The notes beneath the pieces were generated by a model. The model was not told the origin of the DNA. It saw only the letters and a program-made list of their open reading frames with translations, and did not search any database. DNA of 8,583 bases, taken from contig JAVYYS010000025.1 in assembly GCA_038876335.1 (NCBI GenBank), positions 1 to 8,583 on the forward strand, read 5' to 3'. The DNA comes from JAKATY01 sp038876335 (GTDB lineage: Archaea > Micrarchaeota > Micrarchaeia > Micrarchaeales > Micrarchaeaceae). Shown piece by piece: positions 1 through 5,724 of the stretch (positions are counted from its first letter, which is position 1; every line of letters starts with the position of its first letter). A program made the position numbers and the translations under genes.

Positions 1-59
1 GCGTATACGTTAACGCTGAGATTGTAAGCAGCAAGCAGCATCGGCGTTGTGATCGGCAT
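1..59 (-). CDS. Start of an unidentified gene, cut by the window edge
   Basis: An ATG at 57-59 on the minus strand opens a frame of 19 codons that stays open to the edge of the window; it begins MPITTPMLLLAYNLSVNVY. It starts 13 bases after the stop of the Nudix gene on the same strand, a spacing typical of an operon. A second in-frame ATG (residue 7) could also be the start. No clear Shine-Dalgarno match is visible. The visible part is hydrophobic, but too short to assign a family. It could be chance coding, and the call rests only on spacing, strand and an open frame. Confidence 0.4.
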   Translation of the reverse strand, partial: MPITTPMLLAAYNLSVNVY

Positions 60-72
60 AAGGCAAGCACTT

Positions 73-591
73 TTAGCTTTTGGTCTTTTGAACAAACTTG
101 GCGCAGTAAAGTATTCCTTCTATCGTCTTTGCGTCGCATATGCTATTATTCCTTATCATTGAGAGGGCGCGGTTTATGCTCATCCTCTTTACATTTATTA
201 TCTCGTCTGCATCAAGGTGCCGTTGTGATTTTTCAAGGGCTGTTGCAATGAAAAAGTAGTGCATTCCTGTGGTAAGACCTGGTGAGGTATAGGATTTGAA
301 CAGGTAACGGATGCGCCTTGCGCGGTAACCCGTTTCCTCTTCCAACTCGCGCGCTGTGGTTTTGGAAGGCTTCTCTCCTTTCTTAATGCGCCCCGCAGGA
401 AGCTCATACAGGTATTTCTTGATGGGATAGCGGTATTGCCTTTCAAGGAGTATCGAACCGTCGTCAAACACGGGCACTATCACTACGCTGTTGCGTACTG
501 ATATCCTAAACGCGTTGAATTTCCTGCTATTTTTGAAAAACGGCTCCTCCTCTACTCTGAAAAGCCTTGTTTTGAAAAGAGTCCTTTTCAT
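73..591 (-). CDS. Nudix hydrolase, ADP-ribose pyrophosphatase type
   Basis: A 172-residue Nudix protein, expected to cleave ADP-ribose or a related nucleoside diphosphate derivative to AMP plus a phosphorylated sugar, in the cytoplasm. The Nudix box is complete: G67, E73, R81-E82-L83, E85-E86, G88 (Gx5Ex7REUxEExGU). A proline (P104, in SPG) lies 16 residues after G88, the spacing known to mark ADP-ribose pyrophosphatases; the ELPAG run just before the box is also usual for that group. The start at 591 is chosen because GGTG (597-600) lies five bases upstream and family proteins begin near here. The frame stays open further upstream to 747, but that part crosses the promoter region and the neighbouring divergent gene. 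Exact substrate is inferred. Confidence 0.9.
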   Translation of the reverse strand: MKRTLFKTRLFRVEEEPFFKNSRKFNAFRISVRNSVVIVPVFDDGSILLERQYRYPIKKYLYELPAGRIKKGEKPSKTTARELEEETGYRARRIRYLFKSYTSPGLTTGMHYFFIATALEKSQRHLDADEIINVKRMSINRALSMIRNNSICDAKTIEGILYCAKFVQKTKS

Positions 592-678
592 TGCTACACC
601 AATTTCAAAAGTAAGTATTATAAGCTGATTTATAAACGCAAAATTTATATTTAGCAACGACTTAGTATAAATGATAAG
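592..678. promoter_or_regulatory. Divergent promoter region between Nudix and winged-helix genes
   Basis: This 87-base AT-rich spacer holds TATA boxes for both directions. For the plus-strand gene, GCAAAA followed by TTTATATTT (638-652) resembles a BRE plus TATA box, about 27 bases before a start site near 674, so the mRNA would have little or no leader. For the minus-strand Nudix gene, TTTATAAA (629-636) would place the start near 606, and GTATTATAA (615-623) near 593; GGTG at 597-600 favours the former. Positions are inferred from archaeal promoter geometry. Confidence 0.6.
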
Positions 679-954
679 ATGTCTGAAGATATGCAGAGGC
701 AGCTGTTGGGCGACAGAAAGATGCGGATAATCTTGGATCTGATCCACAGAGAAAAGAAAACGTCATTGGAGAGCATAAAATCAGGGGTTGAAAGAGACTT
801 TGGCAAAGAATATTCGCCAGATGATATAAGCTTCAGATTGCGAGAGCTATACTTGATGGGCTTGGTAAGGATTGAGTATGACAAAACAGAAAAACCGCAA
901 TACGCAATTAGGGAAAATGCGGAAGGTTTTGTAAGAAAGCTGCTGCGTTCATAG
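679..954 (+). CDS. Small winged-helix DNA-binding protein
   Basis: A 91-residue cytoplasmic protein with the pattern of a winged helix-turn-helix domain. A first helix covers about residues 11-25 (RKMRIILDLIHREKK), a second about 29-38, a recognition-like helix about 47-60 (PDDISFRLRELYLMGL), and then a strand-turn-strand wing about 62-77 (VRIEYDKTEKPQYAI). The L-x-x-x-G-L-V before the wing is usual in archaeal regulators of this kind. It is close to the minimum size for one domain and has no ligand-binding part, so a DNA-binding role is inferred and its targets are unknown. It diverges from the Nudix gene and has a good TATA box, with little or no 5' leader. Confidence 0.72.
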   Translation: MSEDMQRQLLGDRKMRIILDLIHREKKTSLESIKSGVERDFGKEYSPDDISFRLRELYLMGLVRIEYDKTEKPQYAIRENAEGFVRKLLRS

Positions 955-987
955 CTGTGTGACGCGCGTATTCAATCGATTGCTGGA

Positions 988-1011
988 TTTTCTTTTCAAG
1001 CGCTCTCTTTT
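988..1011 (+). terminator. Possible oligo-T terminator after the winged-helix gene
   Basis: TTTTCTTTT at 988-996 and TTTT at 1008-1011 lie 34-57 bases after the winged-helix stop. Archaeal RNA polymerase often stops at short T tracts on the non-template strand, and this is the 3' side of a convergent gene pair, where termination is expected. Apart from this and the hairpin near 1050, nothing was seen between 955 and 1056. Confidence 0.35.
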
Positions 1012-1042
1012 CTAACCAGGCACATAAACAATCCTGCAGCGC

Positions 1043-1057
1043 GATGCGGCGCGCATC
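1043..1057 (-). terminator. Short GC hairpin at the 3' end of the small helical gene
   Basis: GATGCG, a GCG loop and CGCATC form a perfect 6-base-pair hairpin. Its right arm touches the stop codon of the minus-strand gene at 1057. It sits between convergent genes, so a role in 3' end formation or mRNA stability is possible. No T run follows it on the minus strand, so it is not a standard terminator. Confidence 0.28.
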
Positions 1058-1278
1058 TATATAATCAGGGGAAACTCTTTCGGCAGTTTCTTCCGAAGAG
1101 CTGCATACTCGTCGCTTGAACCATATTTCAGCGCTATTCTACTAAGCATGGATTTGACCTTCTCGGGCTTAAGCTTTCTTGCGCTTGCAACCATGCGCAC
1201 TGTCCCTTCGAAGTCTTCGTGGCAAGTATTGTAGCAATTTACCATTCCAGTAAGCAGCTCTCTTTCTTTGGCGTTCAT
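1057..1278 (-). CDS. Small helical protein of unknown function
   Basis: A 73-residue protein starting MNAKERELL. I do not recognise the family. It appears almost wholly helical and soluble, with many Lys, Arg and Glu residues. Two cysteines (in CYNTCHEDF) sit near the N-terminal third, and a stretch around TVRMVASARKLKPEKVKSML could form a helix-turn-helix, but this is weak. The ATG at 1278 is preferred over the in-frame GTG at 1287, because GGTG (1285-1288) lies six bases upstream of the ATG and overlaps the GTG. The gene begins 41 bases after the stop of the AlkP-superfamily gene on the same strand, so the two may be cotranscribed. A DNA-binding or adaptor role would be a guess. Confidence 0.65.
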   Translation of the reverse strand: MNAKERELLTGMVNCYNTCHEDFEGTVRMVASARKLKPEKVKSMLSRIALKYGSSDEYAALRKKLPKEFPLII

Positions 1279-1319
1279 AAAGCACACCGTAATTTTTAGT
1301 ATTGCATAAACTCATGAGC

Positions 1320-2795
1320 CTATGCATTTCTCGGCTCTGCGCGTGGCCTTAAGCCGGCATATGCCTTTAGAAGCTTAAGCGCAACATCTTTCTTCGCGTC
1401 TATTAGGTTTTCACTTTCGTAATGGTCGTTTAAGCTGTAAAGTTCGTCCTTCCTTTTTCCAAAGAAGTGAATAAGCTTCATCTTTTCCCTGGAACCATAA
1501 ATTGCCACTGAGCGTATGTTGTTCTTCATTTTGGCGTTGTAAATAAGCCTAGCCATGGTAGACCTGCCCTTGAGCATAGAAAGCAAGGTGTAATCCCACC
1601 CCTCGCTTATGCCCGCATGCTCGCTTACTACGTAACGGCCTCTGCGGAGGTTTCCATTGAGCTGCTCCTCCCTCCCAGAGGCAAGATTCAATACTGCATC
1701 ATAAAGCGAAATGGTGCTCACCGGCTTTTCTACAAAATCCTCGCTCTTGACAAGCTTGCCGCCTTCAAAGTTTGCGCCTACAAGCGGAACCTCAACCTCT
1801 TCCTTGTAAGGAAATAGCGAATGGTAGAGCATGCCATGTTCGCCGAAGAGCTGGCCATGATCTGAAGTTATCACTACAGTAGCGTTTTCAAGCATGCCAT
1901 GGCTACGAAGAGCAGCTATTGTTTGCTTGAGCTTAGCGTCAAGATAGCGCAGCCTGCGCAAGTATGCGCCATGAAGCTTGCTTACCGCATAATCGTCAAG
2001 CTCTTCTATGCCGCTCATGTAAAGCCATTTATCCTGAACTAATCCTGCGCGTGAACTTACAGGATAGTTCTCATGTGCTTCCATGAAGTTCATGAATATG
2101 AAGTGAGGCATAAAGTTGTAGCTGTGCTCCATGTAGTTCTCAAGCTCCGCAATAGTGTCGCTGGCGCCCCTGTCCAGCTTGTATGTACCGTCTGCCTTTG
2201 CCACGCTTTCGTCGAGCTTGAGCCTAAGATTTAGGTATACCTTATCAAAGAAAGGCTTTGGGATTAGATGGGCTATTGCATCGCTCAGAGAGAATATTCT
2301 CTCCCTGGTTTTGACGCCACCTTTTAGTACGAAAGAAACCTTATCGGCAAGGGCCTTGTTATATTTTATGTTGGAATGCAGCCATATGTCGTAAACCTTA
2401 TCGAAACCGACCGCAAGATTTGTGAAACTTGTGAGAAAGGGGTTGTTCGAGAACAATACTGAATAATAACCCATACTGTAAAGCGCACTTGCGATTGTTC
2501 TTTCATTTTCTGAGAGGAACTTTGTCTTTACGAACCACGGCTCTATCTTTGTATTCTTCCTAAAAAAGTTTTTTGAGACTCCGCTGAGTGAAAAAACGCC
2601 CTTGTTGGTAAACAGAGAAGCGTGGCTGGGAGCAGTCCATGTGCCAGGCGCTATCGCCGTCCCATACTTTGTTGCGTGCCTTGCCAAGCCGTTGATGAAC
2701 GGCATTGAAGAGCTGTAAGCATCCGAAGCTCTTACTGTGTCAAGTAGCAGCAAAATTATATTTTTATTCATACTATTGGCATAGTTCTTGCGCAT
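1320..2795 (-). CDS. Alkaline-phosphatase-superfamily enzyme (sulfatase / phosphotransferase-like)
   Basis: A 491-residue metal-dependent hydrolase or transferase of the AlkP/sulfatase fold. The N-terminal strand NIILLLLDTVRAS carries the first metal aspartate (D19). The nucleophile motif is WTAPSHAS, with T54 where true sulfatases have Cys or Ser of C/S-x-P-x-R. H241 (MEAHENY), D312-H313 (TSDHG) and H325 fit the remaining metal and substrate ligands. The Thr nucleophile and His in place of Arg argue against a formylglycine sulfatase and for a phosphotransferase or phosphodiesterase, but the substrate is unknown. There is no signal peptide or membrane helix, so it should be cytoplasmic. A TATA box near 2826-2834 suits a start at 2795; the ATG at 2771 fits the family's usual start and is a real alternative. 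It diverges from a glycosyltransferase, which suggests surface-glycan decoration. Confidence 0.87.
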   Translation of the reverse strand: MRKNYANSMNKNIILLLLDTVRASDAYSSSMPFINGLARHATKYGTAIAPGTWTAPSHASLFTNKGVFSLSGVSKNFFRKNTKIEPWFVKTKFLSENERTIASALYSMGYYSVLFSNNPFLTSFTNLAVGFDKVYDIWLHSNIKYNKALADKVSFVLKGGVKTRERIFSLSDAIAHLIPKPFFDKVYLNLRLKLDESVAKADGTYKLDRGASDTIAELENYMEHSYNFMPHFIFMNFMEAHENYPVSSRAGLVQDKWLYMSGIEELDDYAVSKLHGAYLRRLRYLDAKLKQTIAALRSHGMLENATVVITSDHGQLFGEHGMLYHSLFPYKEEVEVPLVGANFEGGKLVKSEDFVEKPVSTISLYDAVLNLASGREEQLNGNLRRGRYVVSEHAGISEGWDYTLLSMLKGRSTMARLIYNAKMKNNIRSVAIYGSREKMKLIHFFGKRKDELYSLNDHYESENLIDAKKDVALKLLKAYAGLRPRAEPRNA

Positions 2796-2821
2796 TCCAA
2801 TCAGCTTTCTTGGAGCAGAAA

Positions 2822-2840
2822 CCCTTTATATATATTTTTA
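2822..2840. promoter_or_regulatory. Shared divergent TATA region for the glycan genes
   Basis: CCCTTTATATATATTTTTA reads as a TATA box on either strand. On the minus strand it would start transcription near 2803, just before the AlkP-family gene; on the plus strand near 2857, giving the glycosyltransferase a leader of about 47 bases. Both directions are inferred from the usual 25-27-base distance. Confidence 0.55.
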
Positions 2841-2880
2841 TGAAACGGTTACAGATATGAATGAAACGATAGTGAAACGG
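2841..2880 (+). repeat. Three phased TGAAACG repeats, operator-like
   Basis: TGAAACGG (2841-2848), TGAAACGA (2862-2869) and TGAAACGG (2873-2880) are near-identical direct repeats whose starts are 21 and 11 bases apart, close to two turns and one turn of the DNA helix. They cover the predicted start site of the glycosyltransferase gene and lie behind the TATA box of the AlkP-family gene. This is the arrangement of a regulator-binding array; the regulator is unknown. Confidence 0.45.
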
Positions 2881-2903
2881 GCAAAGACGAGTTTGAGGCA
2901 TTA

Positions 2904-4067
2904 GTGGGCGTTTATATGAAGATTTGCGCATTGAATCCATTCTTCTATCCGTATCATGGAGGCACGGAGAAAGTGCTTTTTGAACTTTATGGGCGGCTTG
3001 CAAAGAGGCACGATGTATGTGTAATATCTGCGGGTTTACCCCCAAACAATAAAGTTGAGCGCAGCGAAGAGATAAACGGAATAGAAGTTATAAGGCTTAG
3101 GAGTGACTACATAAACCTGCCATTTCTTCCAATACCTATGCCAGTAATGCGCGGAGTGGGGGATAAGATAAAGTCCGTCAATGCTGATATATACCATATC
3201 AATAACAGGTATCTTTATTACTGGGGTGCGCTGAACTCCATAAAAACCACACGGGGAAGGCTTACAATAACCCTTCATAACGCCCTACCTAAAGGTATAA
3301 ATCCGCTTATTGACACTGGGGGCCTGCTTTTCGACCTTTTATGGGGCAGAAAGATAATGAGGGACTCAAAGGCGGTAATTGGCATAACTAAAAGCGTAAT
3401 AGAAACAACCGTGCCCAAAGACCTCATGTGGAAGACCAGTATCATATTCAATGGCATCGACACTAACCGCTTTACCAGAAGAGGGGGAAGGAAGGTAGAT
3501 AAGATAAGAGAGTTTATTGGAGGGGATGAAATAATCCTAAACGTTGCTAGGCTGACATGGCAGAAGGGGCAGGTCTACCTACTGCGCGCATTCTCAAAGA
3601 TAGCTAAAGAGAGGAAGGGTGCGGTGCTACTTATTATAGGATCTGGGCATATGAAGAAGTGGTTGCTAAAAGAAGCCCGCAGGCTAGGCATCATGAACAA
3701 GTTCAGGATACTTAGCAATGTCGAAGAAGAGGCATTGCCTTATTACTATAACGCCGCAGATGTATTTGCGCTGCCTTCACTTTATGAGCCTGCATCGATT
3801 GCTATACTGGAGGCTTTGGCGAGCAAAACCCCGGTTGTTGCTTCAAATATAGGGGGCATACCGGAAATGATGAAGGATGCAGGGAGGTATTCAACGCCGA
3901 GGGACAGCGAGAGCATCGCCAGCGGTATAATAGATGCGCTTGAGGACAAAGCGGAATCAAGAAGGCTTGCTGAAACAGGCAGGAGGCTTATGCTCAAAGA
4001 ACATGATTGGGATACGATTGCAAATAAATATGAAGCTTTGTTTAGAAATTGCATAAGCAGCAGGTGA
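2904..4067 (+). CDS. GT4-family glycosyltransferase
   Basis: A 387-residue GT-B fold enzyme that would transfer a sugar from a nucleotide-sugar donor, retaining anomeric configuration, at the cytoplasmic face of the membrane. The N-terminal strand and glycine loop read LNPFFYPYHGGTEK (residues 10-23). The C-terminal donor domain has FNGIDTNRF (182-190), the phosphate-binding region NVARLTWQKG (213-222) and the E-x7-E motif E295-E303 in EPASIAILEAL, then GGIPE at 317-321, all typical of GT4. Length is normal for the family. The GTG start at 2904 has GAGG five bases away; the ATG at 2916 (MKICAL...) is nearer the usual family start and cannot be excluded. It probably forms an operon with the membrane protein 25 bases downstream. 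Sugar and acceptor cannot be told from sequence. Confidence 0.9.
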   Translation: MGVYMKICALNPFFYPYHGGTEKVLFELYGRLAKRHDVCVISAGLPPNNKVERSEEINGIEVIRLRSDYINLPFLPIPMPVMRGVGDKIKSVNADIYHINNRYLYYWGALNSIKTTRGRLTITLHNALPKGINPLIDTGGLLFDLLWGRKIMRDSKAVIGITKSVIETTVPKDLMWKTSIIFNGIDTNRFTRRGGRKVDKIREFIGGDEIILNVARLTWQKGQVYLLRAFSKIAKERKGAVLLIIGSGHMKKWLLKEARRLGIMNKFRILSNVEEEALPYYYNAADVFALPSLYEPASIAILEALASKTPVVASNIGGIPEMMKDAGRYSTPRDSESIASGIIDALEDKAESRRLAETGRRLMLKEHDWDTIANKYEALFRNCISSR

Positions 4068-4092
4068 CTAGTATAATGATTAGAATGATAGC

Positions 4093-5169
4093 ATGGCAAA
4101 TCCTATTTGGTCCGATCTGAAAAGCGGGAAAGAGGTAAACAGGGAAGAGTATCTCAAGATTATCAGGAGAATAAAATACTTTATAATAATCGGAATGGGG
4201 GCAAGCCTTGCGGTATTCATAGGAATAGCTGTATTTGGTGGAATATACAAAGTAAGCGAGGTAATCTTAAGCGCAAAACTCTACATATATGCAATAGCTT
4301 TCGTGTTTGTGTTTTGCGGTTATCTTATAAGGTTTTTAAAGTGGAATTACTATCTGAAGAAGCTTGGGGTGCACGTTGGGTTAAAAAAGAACCTAATCAT
4401 TTACCTTTCCTTATACTCGATGAATATAACTCCAGGTAAGGTTGGCAGGGTTGTGTCAGCTTATACACTTAGCAAGATCACAGGAGAAAAAACCTCCAAG
4501 ATCATGCCGGCTGTCACGATGGACATATTCACGGATTTCATAGGTTTTGCTGTATTTGCGCTGTTCTTCAGCATATATGCGCACAGATTTGTGCTTTACA
4601 TCCTTGCTGCCGATGTGGTTCTGCTGCTGCCTTTCTTCTTTGTAACCCATGATTGGCTTTACCGGAAGCTCAAAAATCTCCTGAAAAGATTTAAAGGGAA
4701 AGGTTATCTGGGCCTTTTTAGCGTGTATGGGGATGAATACTTTTCGTCTCAGAGCGAGCTCAACAATTTCAGGACTTATGTAGTTTCTCTTCTGGTCACC
4801 CTGCCAGCAGACTTCCTTACTGCGCTGGCGCTGTTCATAACGCTTGCATCGCTTGGGATATTAGCTCCGGTAGGAGGCACGATCTTTGTTTTCTCATCTT
4901 CGCAGATTTTTGGGATGGTATCTGGCTTACCTGGCAGTATAGGGGTAAGCGACGGCACGCTGGTGGCGCTTGTGGGTGGTGTATTTAGCCAGGATTCGAT
5001 CATAAGCTCTGCCGCAACAATAATGACTAGAATTGCTACACTGTGGTTTGGAATTGTGGTAGGAGCTATATTCTTATTTTATAGCCTCAGATATTGGGAT
5101 TTTCCGAACCATATAAAAAAGGCAAGCAGAATAAAGGCAGGGCCGCACGGGCACAGTAGCAGAATTTAG
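4093..5169 (+). CDS. UPF0104 / AglD-type multi-pass membrane protein (possible flippase)
   Basis: A 358-residue integral membrane protein of the family that includes the lysylphosphatidylglycerol synthase membrane domain and the C-terminal half of haloarchaeal AglD. A soluble N-terminus of about 28 residues is followed by roughly eight hydrophobic segments (about 29-50, 60-77, 100-112, 145-162, 166-184, 228-250, 257-275, 313-331). Family-like signatures are RFLKWNYYLKKLG, TPGKVGRV (113-120) and SGLPGSIGVSDG (277-288), the equivalent of PGGxGxxE/D. It has no glycosyltransferase or aminoacyltransferase domain of its own; the GT4 enzyme just upstream may be its partner. A role in moving or presenting lipid-linked sugars is inferred from context. 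The gene lacks an obvious Shine-Dalgarno site. Its stop lies 11 bases from the stop of the convergent SSB gene. Confidence 0.85.
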   Translation: MANPIWSDLKSGKEVNREEYLKIIRRIKYFIIIGMGASLAVFIGIAVFGGIYKVSEVILSAKLYIYAIAFVFVFCGYLIRFLKWNYYLKKLGVHVGLKKNLIIYLSLYSMNITPGKVGRVVSAYTLSKITGEKTSKIMPAVTMDIFTDFIGFAVFALFFSIYAHRFVLYILAADVVLLLPFFFVTHDWLYRKLKNLLKRFKGKGYLGLFSVYGDEYFSSQSELNNFRTYVVSLLVTLPADFLTALALFITLASLGILAPVGGTIFVFSSSQIFGMVSGLPGSIGVSDGTLVALVGGVFSQDSIISSAATIMTRIATLWFGIVVGAIFLFYSLRYWDFPNHIKKASRIKAGPHGHSSRI

Positions 5170-5180
5170 GCGAGAAGGAA

Positions 5181-5555
5181 TTATATCTCGCTTTCTGCTG
5201 AATCTTCTGGAGATTCTTCGGTGTAATCTGCTGATTCGACAGATTCAGTGACACTGGAATCTCCGTGCTCCTTTACAGATATCTTCCCAAATTTGCCAGT
5301 AGAAAGCTGAGGAGTCCCGCGGAATTCGTTAACGTAGCCATTAGATACTTCAATTGTATCTCCTACATTTACGGCGTTTATGTCGTTGCCCCAGAGGGAC
5401 ATCTTTATCGTTCCGGTTGAGTCCTCGAGTACGATATCCGCAACGCTCAGCCTTTTGCCATATTTGGTAACCACCTCCCTTGGTTCACTTTTTTCCTTTA
5501 CTTTCGCTACAACGGTGACGTTGCTAGCGCCTGCTTTTAGCTCGCTTATGTCCAT
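5181..5555 (-). CDS. Single-stranded DNA-binding protein, single OB fold (Sulfolobus type)
   Basis: A 124-residue protein that should bind single-stranded DNA during replication, recombination and repair. Residues about 1-95 form one OB fold, with the family pattern VVAKVKEKSEPREVVTKYGK, then VADIVLEDSTGTIKMSLWG and the GDTIEVSNGYVNEFRGTPQLS region. W55, Y74 and F78 fall where Sulfolobus SSB has its base-stacking aromatics W56, W75 and F79. The last 30 residues are acidic, rich in Ser and Glu and probably disordered, as in SSBs whose tails recruit partners. There is no zinc finger or second OB fold, so it is not a full RPA subunit. The gene follows the ATPase-nuclease gene on the same strand after a 166-base gap and may have its own promoter. 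Confidence 0.88.
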   Translation of the reverse strand: MDISELKAGASNVTVVAKVKEKSEPREVVTKYGKRLSVADIVLEDSTGTIKMSLWGNDINAVNVGDTIEVSNGYVNEFRGTPQLSTGKFGKISVKEHGDSSVTESVESADYTEESPEDSAESEI

Positions 5556-5585
5556 TCAATACGCCTTAATAAGTTCAAGTTTACT

Positions 5586-5600
5586 CGTATTATACGTGCG
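5586..5600 (-). promoter_or_regulatory. Possible TATA box and palindrome upstream of the SSB gene
   Basis: CGTATTATACG (5586-5596) is a perfect 11-base palindrome and reads CGTATAATACG on the minus strand, TATA-like. A start site about 26 bases further on, near 5565, would give the SSB gene a leader of roughly 10-15 bases. The palindrome could instead be a protein-binding site. Confidence 0.33.
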
Positions 5601-5625
5601 AAAGGTTATTTAACTCTTTCGAGCA

Positions 5626-5696
5626 GGATAGTTTGCTTGTTATGCAAGCCGAACAACCAGCATATATGCGCATGTTGCGCCCTACCAAGCAAATCC
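5626..5696. ncRNA. Candidate structured RNA or long hairpin between the SSB and ATPase genes
   Basis: TTTGCTTG (5632-5639) pairs perfectly with CAAGCAAA (5686-5693), and GGA (5626-5628) with TCC (5694-5696) across a 3-base bulge. Inside lie CAAC/GTTG (5654-5657 with 5674-5677) around the perfect palindrome GCATATATGC (5660-5669). A competing hairpin GCGCA-TGT-TGCGC spans 5668-5680, and another, GCTTG/CAAGC, spans 5635-5649. A TATA-like GTTATTTAA at 5605-5613 would start a plus-strand transcript near 5632. No known RNA family was recognised: it lacks C/D boxes and is not a tRNA. It may be a small RNA, an untranslated-region structure of the minus-strand pair, or chance. Confidence 0.3.
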
Positions 5697-5698
5697 GC

Positions 5699-5724
5699 AG
5701 GCGCTTTGCCTAGGCTTTTGCCTA
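5699..5724 (-). terminator. Hairpins at the 3' end of the ATPase-nuclease gene
   Basis: On the minus strand TAGGC, an AAAA loop and GCCTA form a perfect 5-base-pair hairpin (5711-5724) that starts in the stop codon of the ATPase gene. An overlapping alternative, AGGC-x5-GCCT, covers 5699-5711. No T run follows on the minus strand; a TTTT loop is present on the plus strand. A role in 3' end formation or in separating the ATPase and SSB messages is possible. Confidence 0.33.

Noticed and set aside
592..747. N-terminal extension of the Nudix frame by 52 residues
   Set aside because: It crosses both divergent TATA regions and the start of the winged-helix gene, is not Nudix-like, and the ATG at 591 has a GGTG site five bases upstream.
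2773..3045. Minus-strand frame across the divergent promoter into the glycosyltransferase gene
   Set aside because: It overlaps the promoter region, the repeats and the starts of two supported genes; it is best read as chance.
4107..4439. Plus-strand frame inside the membrane-protein gene
   Set aside because: It is a shifted reading of a clear multi-pass membrane protein and has no features of its own.
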